Notes: generated from the letters alone by a model not told the origin. A stretch of 64,000 nucleotides of DNA from Pardosa pseudoannulata (GCA_032207245.1 CM063509.1:57472835-57536834); one strand, 5' to 3'; shown: positions 45,277-56,744, counted from the first letter of the stretch. Numbers and translations are program-made.

Positions 45277-45552
45277 GTATGTATGCATGTTTTGTATCAT
45301 GAAAAGAACTGTAATGAAAACCTAGAAAATTTTAGCTGTTTTGCTGGAAAAAAAACAGAAAATTTTGAAATTTGAGTTTGCATTCCGATTATTACTTAAA
45401 TAATATATATATATACCGTTATTTTTATACATTTTGTTATACTTCAGTAAATTTACTTTTAAAATAACTGTAGCAGTTATTTTTTGTGTAAGTGTCCTAG
45501 TTGAATGCAAATTGTTAAAAATAAATCAAGCTTATTATTAAGAGCAAATAGG
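44951..45552. repeat. Fold-back inverted repeat, ~270-bp arms
   Basis: The left arm (about 44951-45225) and right arm (about 45286-45552) are imperfect inverted copies of each other. Shared text includes ATTTGCATTCTA, CAAAATGTATAAAGAATTAC and AGTAAATTTACGG and their complements. They are separated by a short TA/TG-rich loop (45228-45290). Confidence 0.8.
45228..45285. repeat. (TA)n/(TATG)n microsatellite in the fold-back loop
   Basis: TA units followed by about five GTAT units. Confidence 0.85.
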
Positions 45553-45659
45553 CTACTTTCCAACTACAGAGTAATCCTGAAAATTTATAGCTGTATTGAG
45601 CGAATACTGATAAAATTTTGTAGTTTATTGTGTCTTCATGTATCACTCTGTATCATCAC

Positions 45660-46740
45660 TCCTATATAATAATAGACTAAGTTATCTGTCCATCTGTCCT
45701 TGAATTTATGAAGTGGTTGGACCTGAAATGGATACAGGCATCCCTATTTGGATTCTTGATGAGTTAGTGTTAGCAATGTTCGAAATCCACCTCTTCCCGT
45801 CTTTTCTATCATTTAAGGCCATTATTTCAAGCCTTATTTTTCCGGTTAAGAGTAGGCGATTATATTTATCAATTAATCTCATAATAAATAGGTAAAAATA
45901 TTTTTTCCTAGCATGACGTCATTCCTTTAACCCTTTCATTTAATCATTTATTAATTTAAATATTATTTAAGTATCGTCTGCATTATTTTCATACGTTTTA
46001 TCACTGAACTTAGATATGACGTAAATAATTTTCTTTTATATTTGGCTTAAATAATAGATTAGGTACATATGTGATAATTTTAAATTGAATCAGCGATTAT
46101 TTTTTGTTGCAATGAAAATTTTATTACCGGTATTAACAATGAAGTTACTCCATGGCAACACAAGCGACTCTCAAGGACATCTGCACTTGCACGCGCGCCT
46201 GGCATCCTTCCAAAGATATAATTTGTATGTTTTTCTTCTCGATTCTCGGCAGGTATAAAAGCCGATTGAAAATGTAACCACAGAGAGAGCGCTTTTCAGT
46301 ACGAAGTACGTACGCCTTGAATAAATGTTTTTATCTTAAATGGAGTCAGTTACTTAGTAGGTAAAATCTACACGCAACCTCAACAGCAATCACCTACAAC
46401 ATCAAATTCTATCTACTTCTAGGGCGTATTGGAAATGATAGTTTCATTCCTTTACTTCCATTAATTACTGTGGCTAGAAAAATTGAGAACTAAACGATAA
46501 TTTCGACGTAGCTAAGAATTCTTTGAATTATCTTTCTAAATGAATTCAACGTGATTCTAAACTGCATTCACAGTATATGGAGACTTCACAGGAGTATGAA
46601 GAATTAACAAATTATTGAGCATGGACCAGATAATTACCAGCCAAAAAACAAACCATATTTTATCTGCCTCATAAGGTACTTTACAATTCTGGAAAATTAA
46701 AAATTTTACTAATCCCATCATATGACGGGCTATATGCTAG
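45660..46740 (+). mobile_element. Helitron, non-autonomous (copy H1)
   Basis: The 5' end TCCTATATAATAATAG starts with TC, and the 3' end is a GC-rich hairpin (CCCATCATATGACGGG) followed by CTATATGCTAG. This ends in CTAG (a CTRR end) with T next, as expected for Helitrons, which lack inverted repeats and target duplications. 1,081 bp. It contains an LTR-like insertion with a TATA box (46254) and poly(A) signal (46320). A related 5' end starts at the very next base. Confidence 0.8.
46130..46400 (+). promoter_or_regulatory. Promoter-like module, possible solo LTR
   Basis: TATAAAAG at 46254-46261, an initiator-like TCAGT at 46296-46300 and AATAAA at 46320-46325 lie close together in a GC-richer segment. 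This segment is absent from the matching part of Helitron H2. The compact TATA-initiator-poly(A) order is typical of a retrotransposon LTR; exact LTR ends were not found. Confidence 0.45.
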
Positions 46741-48106
46741 TCCTCTTTATAATAATAGCCTAAGTTATCTGTCCGTCTGTCCTCGAATTTATGAAGCGGT
46801 TGGACCTGGAATGGATAGAGGCATCCATATAAGGCAATTTGTCGCAACGTCACGAACTACTATAATGCCCTTCCCATTCATTTTCATGTTTACAACAGCC
46901 AATAGACAAACAATAAACTGCCCTTCCGTTTGAAACTAAAGCCAGAATTGTCATAATTTGAGAATTTGCCCTACTGCGTGAAATCGCCTTATTGGATTCT
47001 TGATGAGTTAGGGTTAGCAACGTTCGAAATCCGCCCCTTCCCTTCTTTTTGAGCGTGTTTAATGCCATTATTTCAAGCTCTATTTTCCCCGGTTAAGAGC
47101 AGGCGATTAAATTTATCAACTTATCACATAATAAATAGGTAAAAATAACATTTTTTCTAGCATTAGGACGTCATTCCTTTAACCATCTCATTTAATCATT
47201 TCTTATTTTAAATTATTTAAACAACGCCTGCATTATTTTCGTAAGTTTTATCACTGAACTTAAATATTACGTAATTAATTTTCTTTTATATTTGGCTTAA
47301 ATAATACATTAGGTATATATGTGATAATTTTAAATTTAATCATCGATTATTTTCTGTTGCGATGAAAATTTTATTAAATTTCAACACCAATTTCTTTTCA
47401 TAAAAGTTAAAGCAGGGGTGGGTAAAAGCCCGCCCGCGGAACTGATCCGGCCCTTTTGCTTGCTTTTTTCGGCCCGTTGAAAAATCCTACAATCATACAA
47501 AAATCATGCAATTTTTTTAATCTCTTATATGCGATTTTGTTGAAATCAACAGTACTCGTATGCGTAGTGTACATAAGCTCCGTTTACATGTGCCAAAAGC
47601 AGCGTAGAATGCAGGTTAGATACGCGAATTGTCCTCCCCTTCCAAGAATTATCCCTAGCTAGGGAAAAAATTGAGGGATTGAAAGAACCCACCTTTCTAC
47701 CAGGGTAATAGCAGAGTTTACTGTCCTTTCCCATCATCCTTTGCGCTTACAGATGATTGCCGTCCCGTATGATCACGTGATCTAGCGACTTCTAGCGACG
47801 ATCCCGGCGAAATGGAAGGTAGAAATAATTGACCATGTAAACGGGTTTCTCCTACCCTCCAAGCAAAATCCCTTTTCCCGGGTAAAAAGAAGGATACATG
47901 ACTGGCACATGTAAACGGGGCTATTGAGATGTAAAAAAACCCGGAATTTTGAAGAATGGGAATAAACCCGGGAATTTTGGGGAATAAACCCGGAATTTTG
48001 GGAACTTTGGAAAGAAATCATTTTAACAATGTTTACATTTATTTTTTCAACAGTGGCTATTTAAGAACTATCATATTATTTCTAAGAGATTTTTTTTTAC
48101 TTTTGG

Positions 48107-48108
<2 letters not shown>

Positions 48109-48186
<78 letters not shown>
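48109..48186. repeat. (TA)39 microsatellite
   Basis: Uninterrupted TA run of 78 bases inside the hAT. It creates spurious IYIYIY open frames. Confidence 0.98.
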
Positions 48187-48190
<4 letters not shown>

Positions 48191-48770
48191 GAAATAATAG
48201 CATTGAGCATTTAAATGATTTTATAGTCGTACTTATGTAATTAATTACCCTGTTAGTCTTATCAAACACATAACTGGTTGCTTCAATTTTAATCGCTAAT
48301 ATAATAATTATATACACTATTTTTGATCATTATTTATTATGTAAATTGCTTTATGCTAAACTTTTTCCCCTCCTTTTATAATATAAAAATAAATATCTTT
48401 AAATTTAAAATAACAGTATTGGATATTTCTCAAAAGAAAAATATACTCATACCTTCATGCTAAACATGATACCTTTTCAAATATAGTTAGTTAATCTCAA
48501 TTATTCAATTTTTTTCATAGTATATAATAGTTAAATTTTGTGAAAATATCAACTTTTGAGGTCTACAACAAAGACAGAAAAAAATGGTGGTTCTCATTGT
48601 GTCGTAGGAATTGATGACTTCAAAATTCCCTTCCCCAAAACCCGGTTTTTTTCCCGGGTTTTTTCCACTGCTCACGACTTTAAGTGTACATATAAAAAGT
48701 GGACTTTTGTAGATAAAATTTTAAAACATTGGTTTTATTTTATTGTAATAATTAAATTATTTATTTGTAG

Positions 48771-49027
48771 GCTTTTGTAAAATCTGTCAATCTAAAAAAA
48801 GAAAAGTTGATTTGGAGTGCAGATATTCCAATGAACCATGGACGGTAAAATACCTTTTTACAAACATTGATAAGAAAGCAATTTGTTTAGTTTGCCAGGA
48901 AACAATTGCTATTTCCAAGGAGTACAATTTAAACAGGCATTTTAAATCGAAACATCTAAAATATGCATCACTTTCTTTAAAAGAACTTCAAAGTGCAGCA
49001 GAAAACATCAACAAAAAGCAACATTAA
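48771..49027 (+). CDS. hAT transposase N-terminal exon with BED-type zinc finger
   Basis: The frame runs from a splice acceptor (TTATTTGTAG, ends 48770) to TAA at 49025, about 85 residues. It contains KKRKVDLECRYSNEPWTVKY then CLVCQETIAISKEYN and RHFKSKH, a Cys2-His2 BED-like finger characteristic of GTF2IRD2/SCAND3-type hAT transposases. It binds element ends in active relatives. The catalytic core and C-terminus are absent from the element, so it is at most a DNA-binding fragment. Confidence 0.7.
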
Positions 49028-49735
49028 GTAACAAAATATTTTTACCAAATAAAATATTATAGAAATAAAAATAAAATAATTTGCATCGTTAAGATAAAAA
49101 TAAATATCAAAATAAAATCTTTCATTAACTGATTTATTTAATGACCGTTAATTTGATATAATTTATCACATTTCTTTAAAAATTACGCGACATATTTTAC
49201 TGGGCACGAATTGTTCGCATATACTCCTAAGTAAGACAATTTATTATTACTATTATCTTTTATTAACTGTCAAGTGCTTTAAAATGATACTTATAGTGTT
49301 TTTGTCAAAAAAAATTCTTGGGCAGGGAAAAAACTCACCCAAAACTTTTGCGTGTGCACAGCGTACGCGGTATAGTTCTCCTGCCCGGGAGACGTTTTGA
49401 AAATTTCATTTTGGCCCGCGCTTAAAAGTATTTGCCCACCACTGAGTTAAAGAGTCCATTTCCGGGACTAATAAATATGTAGCGTTTAAGTTATAAATCT
49501 TCGAAAATTAACAAGTTTGTTTGTTTGTGTGTTTGTTTTTTATACATAACCACACGGTTTGGAACTATCGGAGGCATTCAAGGAGCCCCATCGTTGATCG
49601 CTGATCGCTGTATCACTGCATATCCGGGTACTTTAAAGGGTATGAGGATAAACAAATTATTGAACGTGCACCAGATAATTTTCAGCCAAAAAAGAAACCA
49701 TGTTTTTTATCTGCCTTATAGGGCTAGTTACATTA

Positions 49736-50440
49736 AATCAAAAGTGCATAGCTTACACTAAAACAATCACATATACAAATCAATTTATACTAATATTATT
49801 TTACAAAATTTCTTCAGTTCTGTAAATTATTTAATAAAGAAACTTAAATATAAGATAGCCATGTTTATTTTGAGCAAAATAATTCATGAGATGAATATAT
49901 GTTGAATGTAAATATGAAATAATTAGTATTTTACATACAAAAAAGGTAAACATCTAAGAATGTTAATAAATTTTACAACCATAATGGTGATTTTAATACA
50001 TAATTTTGATGGTTTAATCCAAGAATGTATTTTAATACATTTCAAACTTCATTATTAAAATAATTTTCAGATACTTTTTGTTTTAACCAGATCAAAATAA
50101 CTTCCAATAAAATTAAGTATGAATACCTCCTCTAATTTTTATTTTAATCTTACTTCCATCTCTATAAAAAACGATGCGACTACAAATGTGTGTGTATATG
50201 ATATATGTATATTTATTTGACTTGTTTGTGTTTACAAACAGAAGAGTTGTGTTTAGCATGAATAAAATAATAATACATGTTAAGTAAAATTGAATAAATA
50301 TATAAATGATTTTACATACCTTTGGGTTTTAACTCCCCGTATTTCTGCTCCCATGAAATCCGGGTTTTTTACCAAGAAAGAAAACATTGACATGCTGTCT
50401 ATTTTCGGGAGGTTGTCTGACTGTCCTTTGGTATGCCGAT
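49736..50440. other. AT-rich spacer
   Basis: No gene recognised between the Helitron H2 remnant and composite copy B. Confidence 0.4.
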
Positions 50441-51470
50441 GGTATGCCGATATTTGTCCAAGAGGCGTAAACAGAAAATCTCCAACGGTTGGCCAACGTT
50501 TCAGAATTACCGATAGCCAACCAAACATTTTGCTAACTAAATACCATTCTATTTCCCCTTTTCAACGTTTACCCAAAGACCAACAGCCAACTTATAGCCA
50601 ACGAAAATCCAACGTTTCCGTGCTAGCTGGGAAATTATCGTTCGGTTACTTTTTTGTGTCTTTTCTTAATAATAATAATAAAGTTGTATAATGATAATAT
50701 GTAAACATTATGGATTTCACTTTATCATAGTTGTTATGAAACTTGTTTACTTTATAACTTAATTTTATTTATTATATGTAATTATGTTTGCCTTTATTTT
50801 TTTACATATTCAATCATCTTTGAATCATTTTAAAAATCTAAAAGGATAAAAAGAAATGTTTGTGGTAACATTAAAACATTTTATAATATATACTTTTCAA
50901 GTTACTTATTTGTGTTTCAGATGCCATGAAATTGAATCCAGAGAAAATGTAGAGAACTTTGGTAGATGGAAATGGTGGCCAAATTTAAATAAAAATATTG
51001 TAAATAAAAGAAAAATGACTAAAATATGTATATATATATATTTTTTTGTTTGTTTGTTTAACCTCTGTTGTGTTGTGCCTTTCTTCAATTATCTATTTTA
51101 GCTCTCAGAAGGGGAAATTTTCGTTTTTCTTATTTAAGAAACAGTTTGTACCATTAAAAAAAATTAATATAGATTTCAAAGGAATAAATGGATTGCCGCA
51201 GAGTAAGTATTATATGAAATATCTGGTGTGGACTAAAATAACCTATCTCATTCTTTTTTTATATATATTTTTCAACTCTTGCAAAATTTAAAAATGACAT
51301 GTTATAAAAACATCAGCTTATTTCAAAGTAATAGCACATGCCCATTCTATATTAAACACTATAGCAAAATAATAAACAGAAATAATAAACGTTGGCATTC
51401 CTTTGGCCCAGCGAAGTATTACGTTGTCCCACCGTAGTATTGCGTTGGCCATATGTAAACAATCACCATT
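50441..51470. mobile_element. CCCAGCTAGC family, composite copy B (truncated both ends)
   Basis: 50441-50631 is the terminal part of a copy in reverse orientation ending CCGTGCTAGCTGGG. 50632-51470 continues in forward orientation from AAATTATCGTTCGG, the internal position where copy E is inserted in copy D. The right end is cut before the terminal repeat. The structure equals the right half of composite D/E. Confidence 0.8.
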
Positions 51471-51833
51471 ATCCAGGTAGAAGAGACATTTATGACAAAT
51501 TGAGATAACTAAGCTATCTAGATCGATAAAATAAACCTTCAGGTTTAAATAAAAATAAATTTTGATAGCTAAAAATTCAGGATCTTGCAAAAACAAAATA
51601 GGAAAATAGTGCGAATAGAAAAGCAATAAGAAAATATTGGACAGCATGAATGATGACATCACAACCACTCATGGAGCGTTTTGATGTCACGTGATTTTCG
51701 CTTAACTTTAAAATTAATTTTTTAAATGATGGACCCAGTTTTTTACATTTTTGAGAACATTTTTGGAATCTACGAGTCTGAAATTACCAGAAAAACACTA
51801 AGTTGTTCGAATCCCCCACATGTGCAAATTCCT
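51471..51833. other. Spacer, no gene seen
   Basis: Sequence between copy B and a Helitron 3' end. Nothing recognised. Confidence 0.35.
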
Positions 51834-51889
51834 CATTCTGGAAAATTAAAAATTTTACTAATCCCGTCATATGACGGGCTATATGCTAG
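51834..51889 (+). mobile_element. Helitron 3' terminus
   Basis: CATTCTGGAAAATTAAAAAT and the perfect hairpin CCCGTCATATGACGGG (51863-51878) precede CTATATGCTAG with T next. Nearly identical to the end of H1. Confidence 0.8.
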
Positions 51890-52234
51890 TAATTATAATA
51901 ATACACAAATTAATCAGTTTGAATCAATATTATCCAACTTCACAATCCTTTGATTTAGGGAAATATTTTTACTTAGAACAGCAAGAAAAATCTTAATAGT
52001 TTTATTTTAAAGCACGACTTTTAAGAAAATATTCTTCGTAAGAATAAATTTACCATAATACATTCACCTAATCATTAAAAAAAATAATAATTTGAAAGCA
52101 ATGCTTTTTTTGTTTATATCTTTTTTTCTCTTATGTTTGAAACTTTTTTATTTTATTTCACCTGCTAGAAAATTAGTGAAATTATCAAACAAAAGTCAGT
52201 AAGCATGCTTATGAATAAATATTGTATTGAGCTT
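51890..52234. other. AT-rich spacer
   Basis: No feature recognised. Confidence 0.4.
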
Positions 52235-52236
52235 AT

Positions 52237-53761
52237 CCCAGCTAGGACGGAAACGTTGGGTTTTCGTTGGCTATAAGTTGGCTGTTGATCTTTGGTTGGG
52301 TAAACGTTGAAAAGGGGAAATGAAGTGATGGTAATTAGTTGGCAAAATGTTTGGTTGGCCATCGGTAATTCTGAAACGTTGAAAACCGTTGGCCAACGTA
52401 AGAGATTTTCTGTTTAAGCCTCTTGCACAAATATCGGCATACCATTGGCTAAGAAATATAAAAGTAACGCCTATATCTACGAGCATGTGCAGAAGCTCCG
52501 CCAAAAGAGAAAGTTGTGTAACAACCGCCATCTTTAGGATTAACGCACCATCGCTGCAGGATTTCAAATTTGCAAGGTAAGTTCTCTTGATATTTTTGTG
52601 TTCTATCATATATAGCCCTCATTATTATTAATTTATTCCTGAAGAAAACGATGTTTGGCTATCTGAACTGTAGTTTCTCTTTTGTGTTTTTAATAGTAAC
52701 ATACCATTTACAAAAGTATATACACGGTGTTTTGGTACACTTTAGTCTTTAATACCTTTTAATACACTTCTTTAGTACAGATTTAAGAAAATAGCAAATT
52801 TTAAGTCAATTTAAGATAGGTGACATAATTTTTTTTAAAGCATGCTGATTTAAATTATCGTTAGGTTACTTTTTTGTGTTTTTTCTTAATAATAATAATA
52901 AAGTTGTATAATGATATGTAAATATTATGGATTTCACTTTATCATAGTTATGAAACCTGTTTACTTTATAACTTAATTTTATTTATTAGATGTAATTATG
53001 CTTATACTTTACTTTTTACATATTCAAATCATCTTTGAATCATTTTAAAAAGGTAAAAGGATAAAAGGAAATATTTGTGGTAACATTAAAACATTTTATA
53101 ATATATACTTTTTGAGTTACTTATTTGTGTTTCAGATGCCATGAAATTGTGAATCCAGAGAAAATGTAGAGAACTTTGGTAGATGGATATGGTGGCCGAA
53201 TTTAAATTTAAAAAAAATTGTAAATAAAAGAAAAATAACTAAAATATGTATATATATTTTTTTGTTTAACCCCTGTTGTGTTGTGATTTTCTTCAATTAT
53301 CTATTTTTAGCTCTCAGAAGGGGAAATTTTCGTTTTTCTTATTTACGAAACAGTTTGTTTCATTAAAAAAAATTAATACAGATTTCAAAGGAATAAATGG
53401 ATTGCCGCAGAGTAAGTATTATATGAAATGTGTGGTGTGGACTAAAATAAACTATGTCATTCTTTTTATATCTATTTTCTATTTTTCAACTATTGCAAAA
53501 TTTAAAAATGACTTATGTTATAAAAACATTAGCTTATTTCAAAGTAATAGCACATGCCCATTCTATATTATAGACTATAGCAAAATAATAAACAGAAATA
53601 TAAACGTTGGTATTCCGTTGGCCCACCGTAGTATTGCGTTGGCAATATGTAAACAAACCACCATTAGCCAACTATTAACCAACCGTTGGCCAACGTGTCA
53701 TGTCAACGTTGGCCCAACGTATGTAGTACAACGTTGGCCCAACGTAACGTTGCTATCTGGT
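52237..53761 (+). mobile_element. CCCAGCTAGC family transposon, full copy C
   Basis: 1,525 bp from CCCAGCTAGGACGG to GTTGCTATCTGGT (the last base and one internal base differ from GCTAGCTGGG). Flanking AT on both sides (52235-52236, 53762-53763) is a 2-bp duplication. Both ends carry many CGTTGG/CCAACG motifs, often as GTTGGCCAAC palindromes. No intact reading frame. Confidence 0.88.
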
Positions 53762-53763
53762 AT

Positions 53764-54402
53764 AGTACAACTCTCAGTTTTGAAAAGCATAAAAAAGAAA
53801 TTCTTAAATCTTAGCATCTCTTTTTAGTATAAACTGCTAAATTAAAAAATCATTTTCTCTAGAATTTTGAAATAGCTGTTTTTTGGTTACTAGTAAAGTT
53901 TCTTGTCGATTATATTGCTTAATTAAAGGATATAAGAAATATGACATTCTTTCATTACTTTAAGAAAATATATAATATTATAAAAATTTTATAGCACCAC
54001 CTTAAAATGATTTCAACATTTTGCTCTTAGTTTTGTACAGTAATCAAAAAATATTGTTTATTGAAGAAATTTAAAACTATTTCAAATATTGCATTTTATA
54101 GAAAAAAATTAACCCCATTTTGTTATAGATAATAGAAAATTTAAGAAACCACGTTCTTAAATGTGTACCACTACTGGAGTAAAATTTGTTTTCCTTATAA
54201 GTAATAGATGGCGCCACCATAGTAGTAAATAAAATAAAGGTGAATTCACCTTGTGACGTATTTTTTAAAAAGGTGCATGTGATTGGTGAAAAAGGACATT
54301 TACATGTTATTAATATGCACTGTATATTTCAAGTTATTTTTGCCATTTCAACTCTGTTCTGTCTAAAATAACTTTTCATCATAAACAATAATTCTATCAA
54401 CA
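53764..54402. other. Spacer, no gene seen
   Basis: AT-rich. About 54170-54290 has slightly more complex sequence but no recognisable feature. Confidence 0.4.
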
Positions 54403-54576
54403 ATAGAGAAAGTGCATGTTTGTAAACAAATACAAGTGCTGACTACAACTCAACTTTTCGTTGGCAAAACATTGCTTGTTTTCATTGCTTCTTATGAGCT
54501 TCAATATGGATCACGTATACAATAAAACTAAATTTAATTTGAGGGAAGTGGAAGAAAACATCAGAAACTGGCCAAG
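54403..54576 (+). repeat. LINE 3'-end repeat, second copy
   Basis: Matches 42481-42657 (ATAGAGAAAGTGCATGTTTG to CAGAAACTGGCCAAG). Here it occurs without the upstream coding part. Confidence 0.8.
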
Positions 54577-55990
54577 GGCATATGTGCAGGGTGTGCACTG
54601 CACACCCTGGCAAAATTATGAGAGACAATAATTTTCTGCACCTATGTCTACCTATCTTTGTATGGTATATAATAAATATTATTTATAATATATTCAAATA
54701 CTATGTTGATTTGCTTGCTTGTATTCTCGCATTGAGTGCGGTACTAGGTGCTGCACCACGTAACGAGCAAACGAATATAGGAAGTTCTGACGTAGACGCA
54801 CAGCGCACTAAATTGAAAATCAAGCTTTATATGTATGGACTACTGGAGAACAGCAGCATACTATGGCACTGAGGCAAGTGCAGCTATTTTTCCTGCACTT
54901 GGCATTCAGAATCATCCGAAGGTACGGTTTATTAAGCGTTGTATTAGAGCGGGGACTTACGTGCTGAAGCGCTTTTGGTTTTTTAACTGATTAACTGGCC
55001 ATACGATTTTGCAGACGGTTAATGTTTAAATTTATATATTGTAAGATTTTGCTTTCATGGAAATATAAAAGAAGTATTTCATCAATATAAAGTGAAATGT
55101 TTTAGTGTGGTAAATTAATTTCGGTGATGTATTATATTTATTGAAATAGTTAGCTGAAAAACAATGTTGTTTTGTTTTAAAGAAACGAATTTTAACAGAG
55201 CAGTCCAAATTTTACCATTCATTGTGTCTTACAGACACTATATAAGTTATATTATGTAACACCATATCCCTGGTTTTGTTTTTAAAAATTGTCAAGATGT
55301 TTTTTGCAGACTATATGGTTTACAAATGTCAAAAACAATTAATAAATATAATTTAATCCACTGACCGAACAAGAAACAGTTCGCTCTATTGTGTCAGCGG
55401 GCAGTGAAATCCTCTGCACGTAGAATAGACGTTGGGTTCGTCGGCACCAATGAGCATACGGATGAGGCACCGCAGTGGCGGGCGCCATGTGGTGCTACGT
55501 TTGCTGAACATACAAGTTTTTCTTGGAAGCCCGAAACGTTGATTTTTCGACGCTGATATGACACCATACAACAAAAGACATGATTTTTGCTTCAGTGCTA
55601 GTAGAATTCTCATAAGTTTAGCTGTTTTTGTAGTTATAGCTCTACTACTCGTAGGTAAATATTTTATTTATTGTATTCTTTAAACTTATATTCATAATAA
55701 ATAACCCGTTTCAGAATGGAGAACTCAGATGTCTCAATAATTAAAGATTTATTAGAAAATCCATGTTCTCTGCACACCCTGCATGAAAACCTACCGCACA
55801 CCACTGGTATAACTACTTTGATTATGTTAACAGGTACAATAAACTATTACATAAATAAGAATCTTATAAAATGTGCAAAACCTGATCATTTTAAGAACAA
55901 AAAATAATTACATTTATAGGTACAGTACTTCTCACAAAAGTGTAGAAATGCATTAGAAATATGAAAAAAAAAACTAAATAATAATAAAAA
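54577..55990. other. Repeat-like region, unresolved
   Basis: Starts with the near-palindrome CAGGGTGTGCACTGCACACC (about 54588-54612), and related text CTGCACACCCTGCATG recurs near 55770. These may be termini of a hAT-like element, but no flanking duplication was found. Open frames inside (54582-54872, 55386-55613) match nothing I recognise. Confidence 0.35.
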
Positions 55991-55995
55991 AATTC

Positions 55996-56226
55996 TTAGA
56001 ACATAATAATTTTATATAATCTATTACATAACAGTAAGTTTAACGTTTTATTACCATTCGAAAAATGTTGCCGCAAATTCTCGAACTTGGGAGTCCAGTA
56101 TTGCCTTTTCAAAGCTTTTATCCAAAGCATTCGCAATGTAGGATCTTTAGGAAAGCAATAAAATCGAATATATTCGCCTTTTTTGAAATGCTTAGTACAG
56201 TGATACGCATAACAGCTTTTTACCAT
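55996..56226 (-). pseudogene. THAP-domain fragment
   Basis: On the minus strand, from the Met at 56226: MVKSCYAYHCTKHFKKGEYI, then FYCFPKDPTLRMLWIKALKR and YWTPKFENLRQHF. This is the THAP zinc-binding DNA-binding fold (CxxxC, FPKDP, WTP). The usual third Cys (CSDHF) is missing, the frame ends soon after, and no partner domain follows. THAP domains occur in P-element-type transposases and in host regulators; this is probably a transposon remnant. The frame extends 34 residues upstream without domain content. Confidence 0.7.
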
Positions 56227-56328
56227 TTTTAGATATTTGACAAAATTAAAACCCCCATAACAAACACAATCCGTATGAAAATCAAATGTTTTGCCAACGA
56301 GGAAGTTGAGCTGCAATTTTTGCTGCAC

Positions 56329-56742
56329 TTGACGTCAGGCGCACATTCTCTATTGTGGGCGTACTGGATCAAAAATTTTTTCATCATTAAATTTTTCTTA
56401 TTTATTTTATTTATTTAATATTTTGGGGGGGAGGTTGTTTTCATATCTTGAGACCTGATTTTCGAGTGATAACTTTTATACCTTTATAACATACTTTCTT
56501 TTCTTCAGCCATCAGTCGAAGGCTATTTTTTCTAATTTTTAAAGATTTTTTTGATCACTACTTTTTATATAATCTATAGAAATGTCTAGATTGATCTCTA
56601 GAACTTTTAGTATTCATTTATCAATAATTATAGAATATTCCAGATAATTAGTAAAATCCTACTAAAACCAAGACATTTAATTTCTTTAAAATTCCTGCTT
56701 GAGTCACTTTCTCCTTCACCCTCACCCTCTACCTCATACCTT
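56329..56742. other. Spacer, no gene seen
   Basis: AT-rich. Nothing recognised left of copy D. Confidence 0.4.
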
Positions 56743-56744
56743 CC

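Larger units (their letters stand above)
47413..49444 (+). mobile_element. hAT transposon, 2.03 kb, perfect 8-bp TSD
   Basis: Ends CAGGGGTGGGTAAAAGCCCG and, at the right, AAAAGTATTTGCCCACCACTG. Flanks are AGTTAAAG on both sides (47405-47412, 49445-49452). It encodes a BED-finger exon (48771-49027) and holds a long (TA)n. The CGGCCC-rich ends are typical of the GTF2IRD2-like hAT branch. It is inserted in Helitron H2. Confidence 0.92.
46741..49735 (+). mobile_element. Helitron H2, 5' part, interrupted by a hAT
   Basis: Begins TCCTCTTTATAATAATAG immediately after the CTAG of H1 and is collinear with H1 (GTTATCTGTCCGTCTGTCCT, ATGAAGCGGTTGGACCTG). It continues after the hAT insertion (47413-49444) to about 49735, where the H1-like text AACAAATTATTGAACGTGCA is found. 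Its own 3' terminus is not contiguous; a Helitron 3' end at 51834-51889 may belong to it. Confidence 0.65.

Noticed and set aside
47956..48317. Frames with long IYIYIY runs on both strands
   Set aside because: Translations of a (TA)n microsatellite.
55386..55613. Minus-strand 75-residue frame in a GC-richer patch
   Set aside because: No known motif, no splice or start support, and it lies in a repeat-like region.
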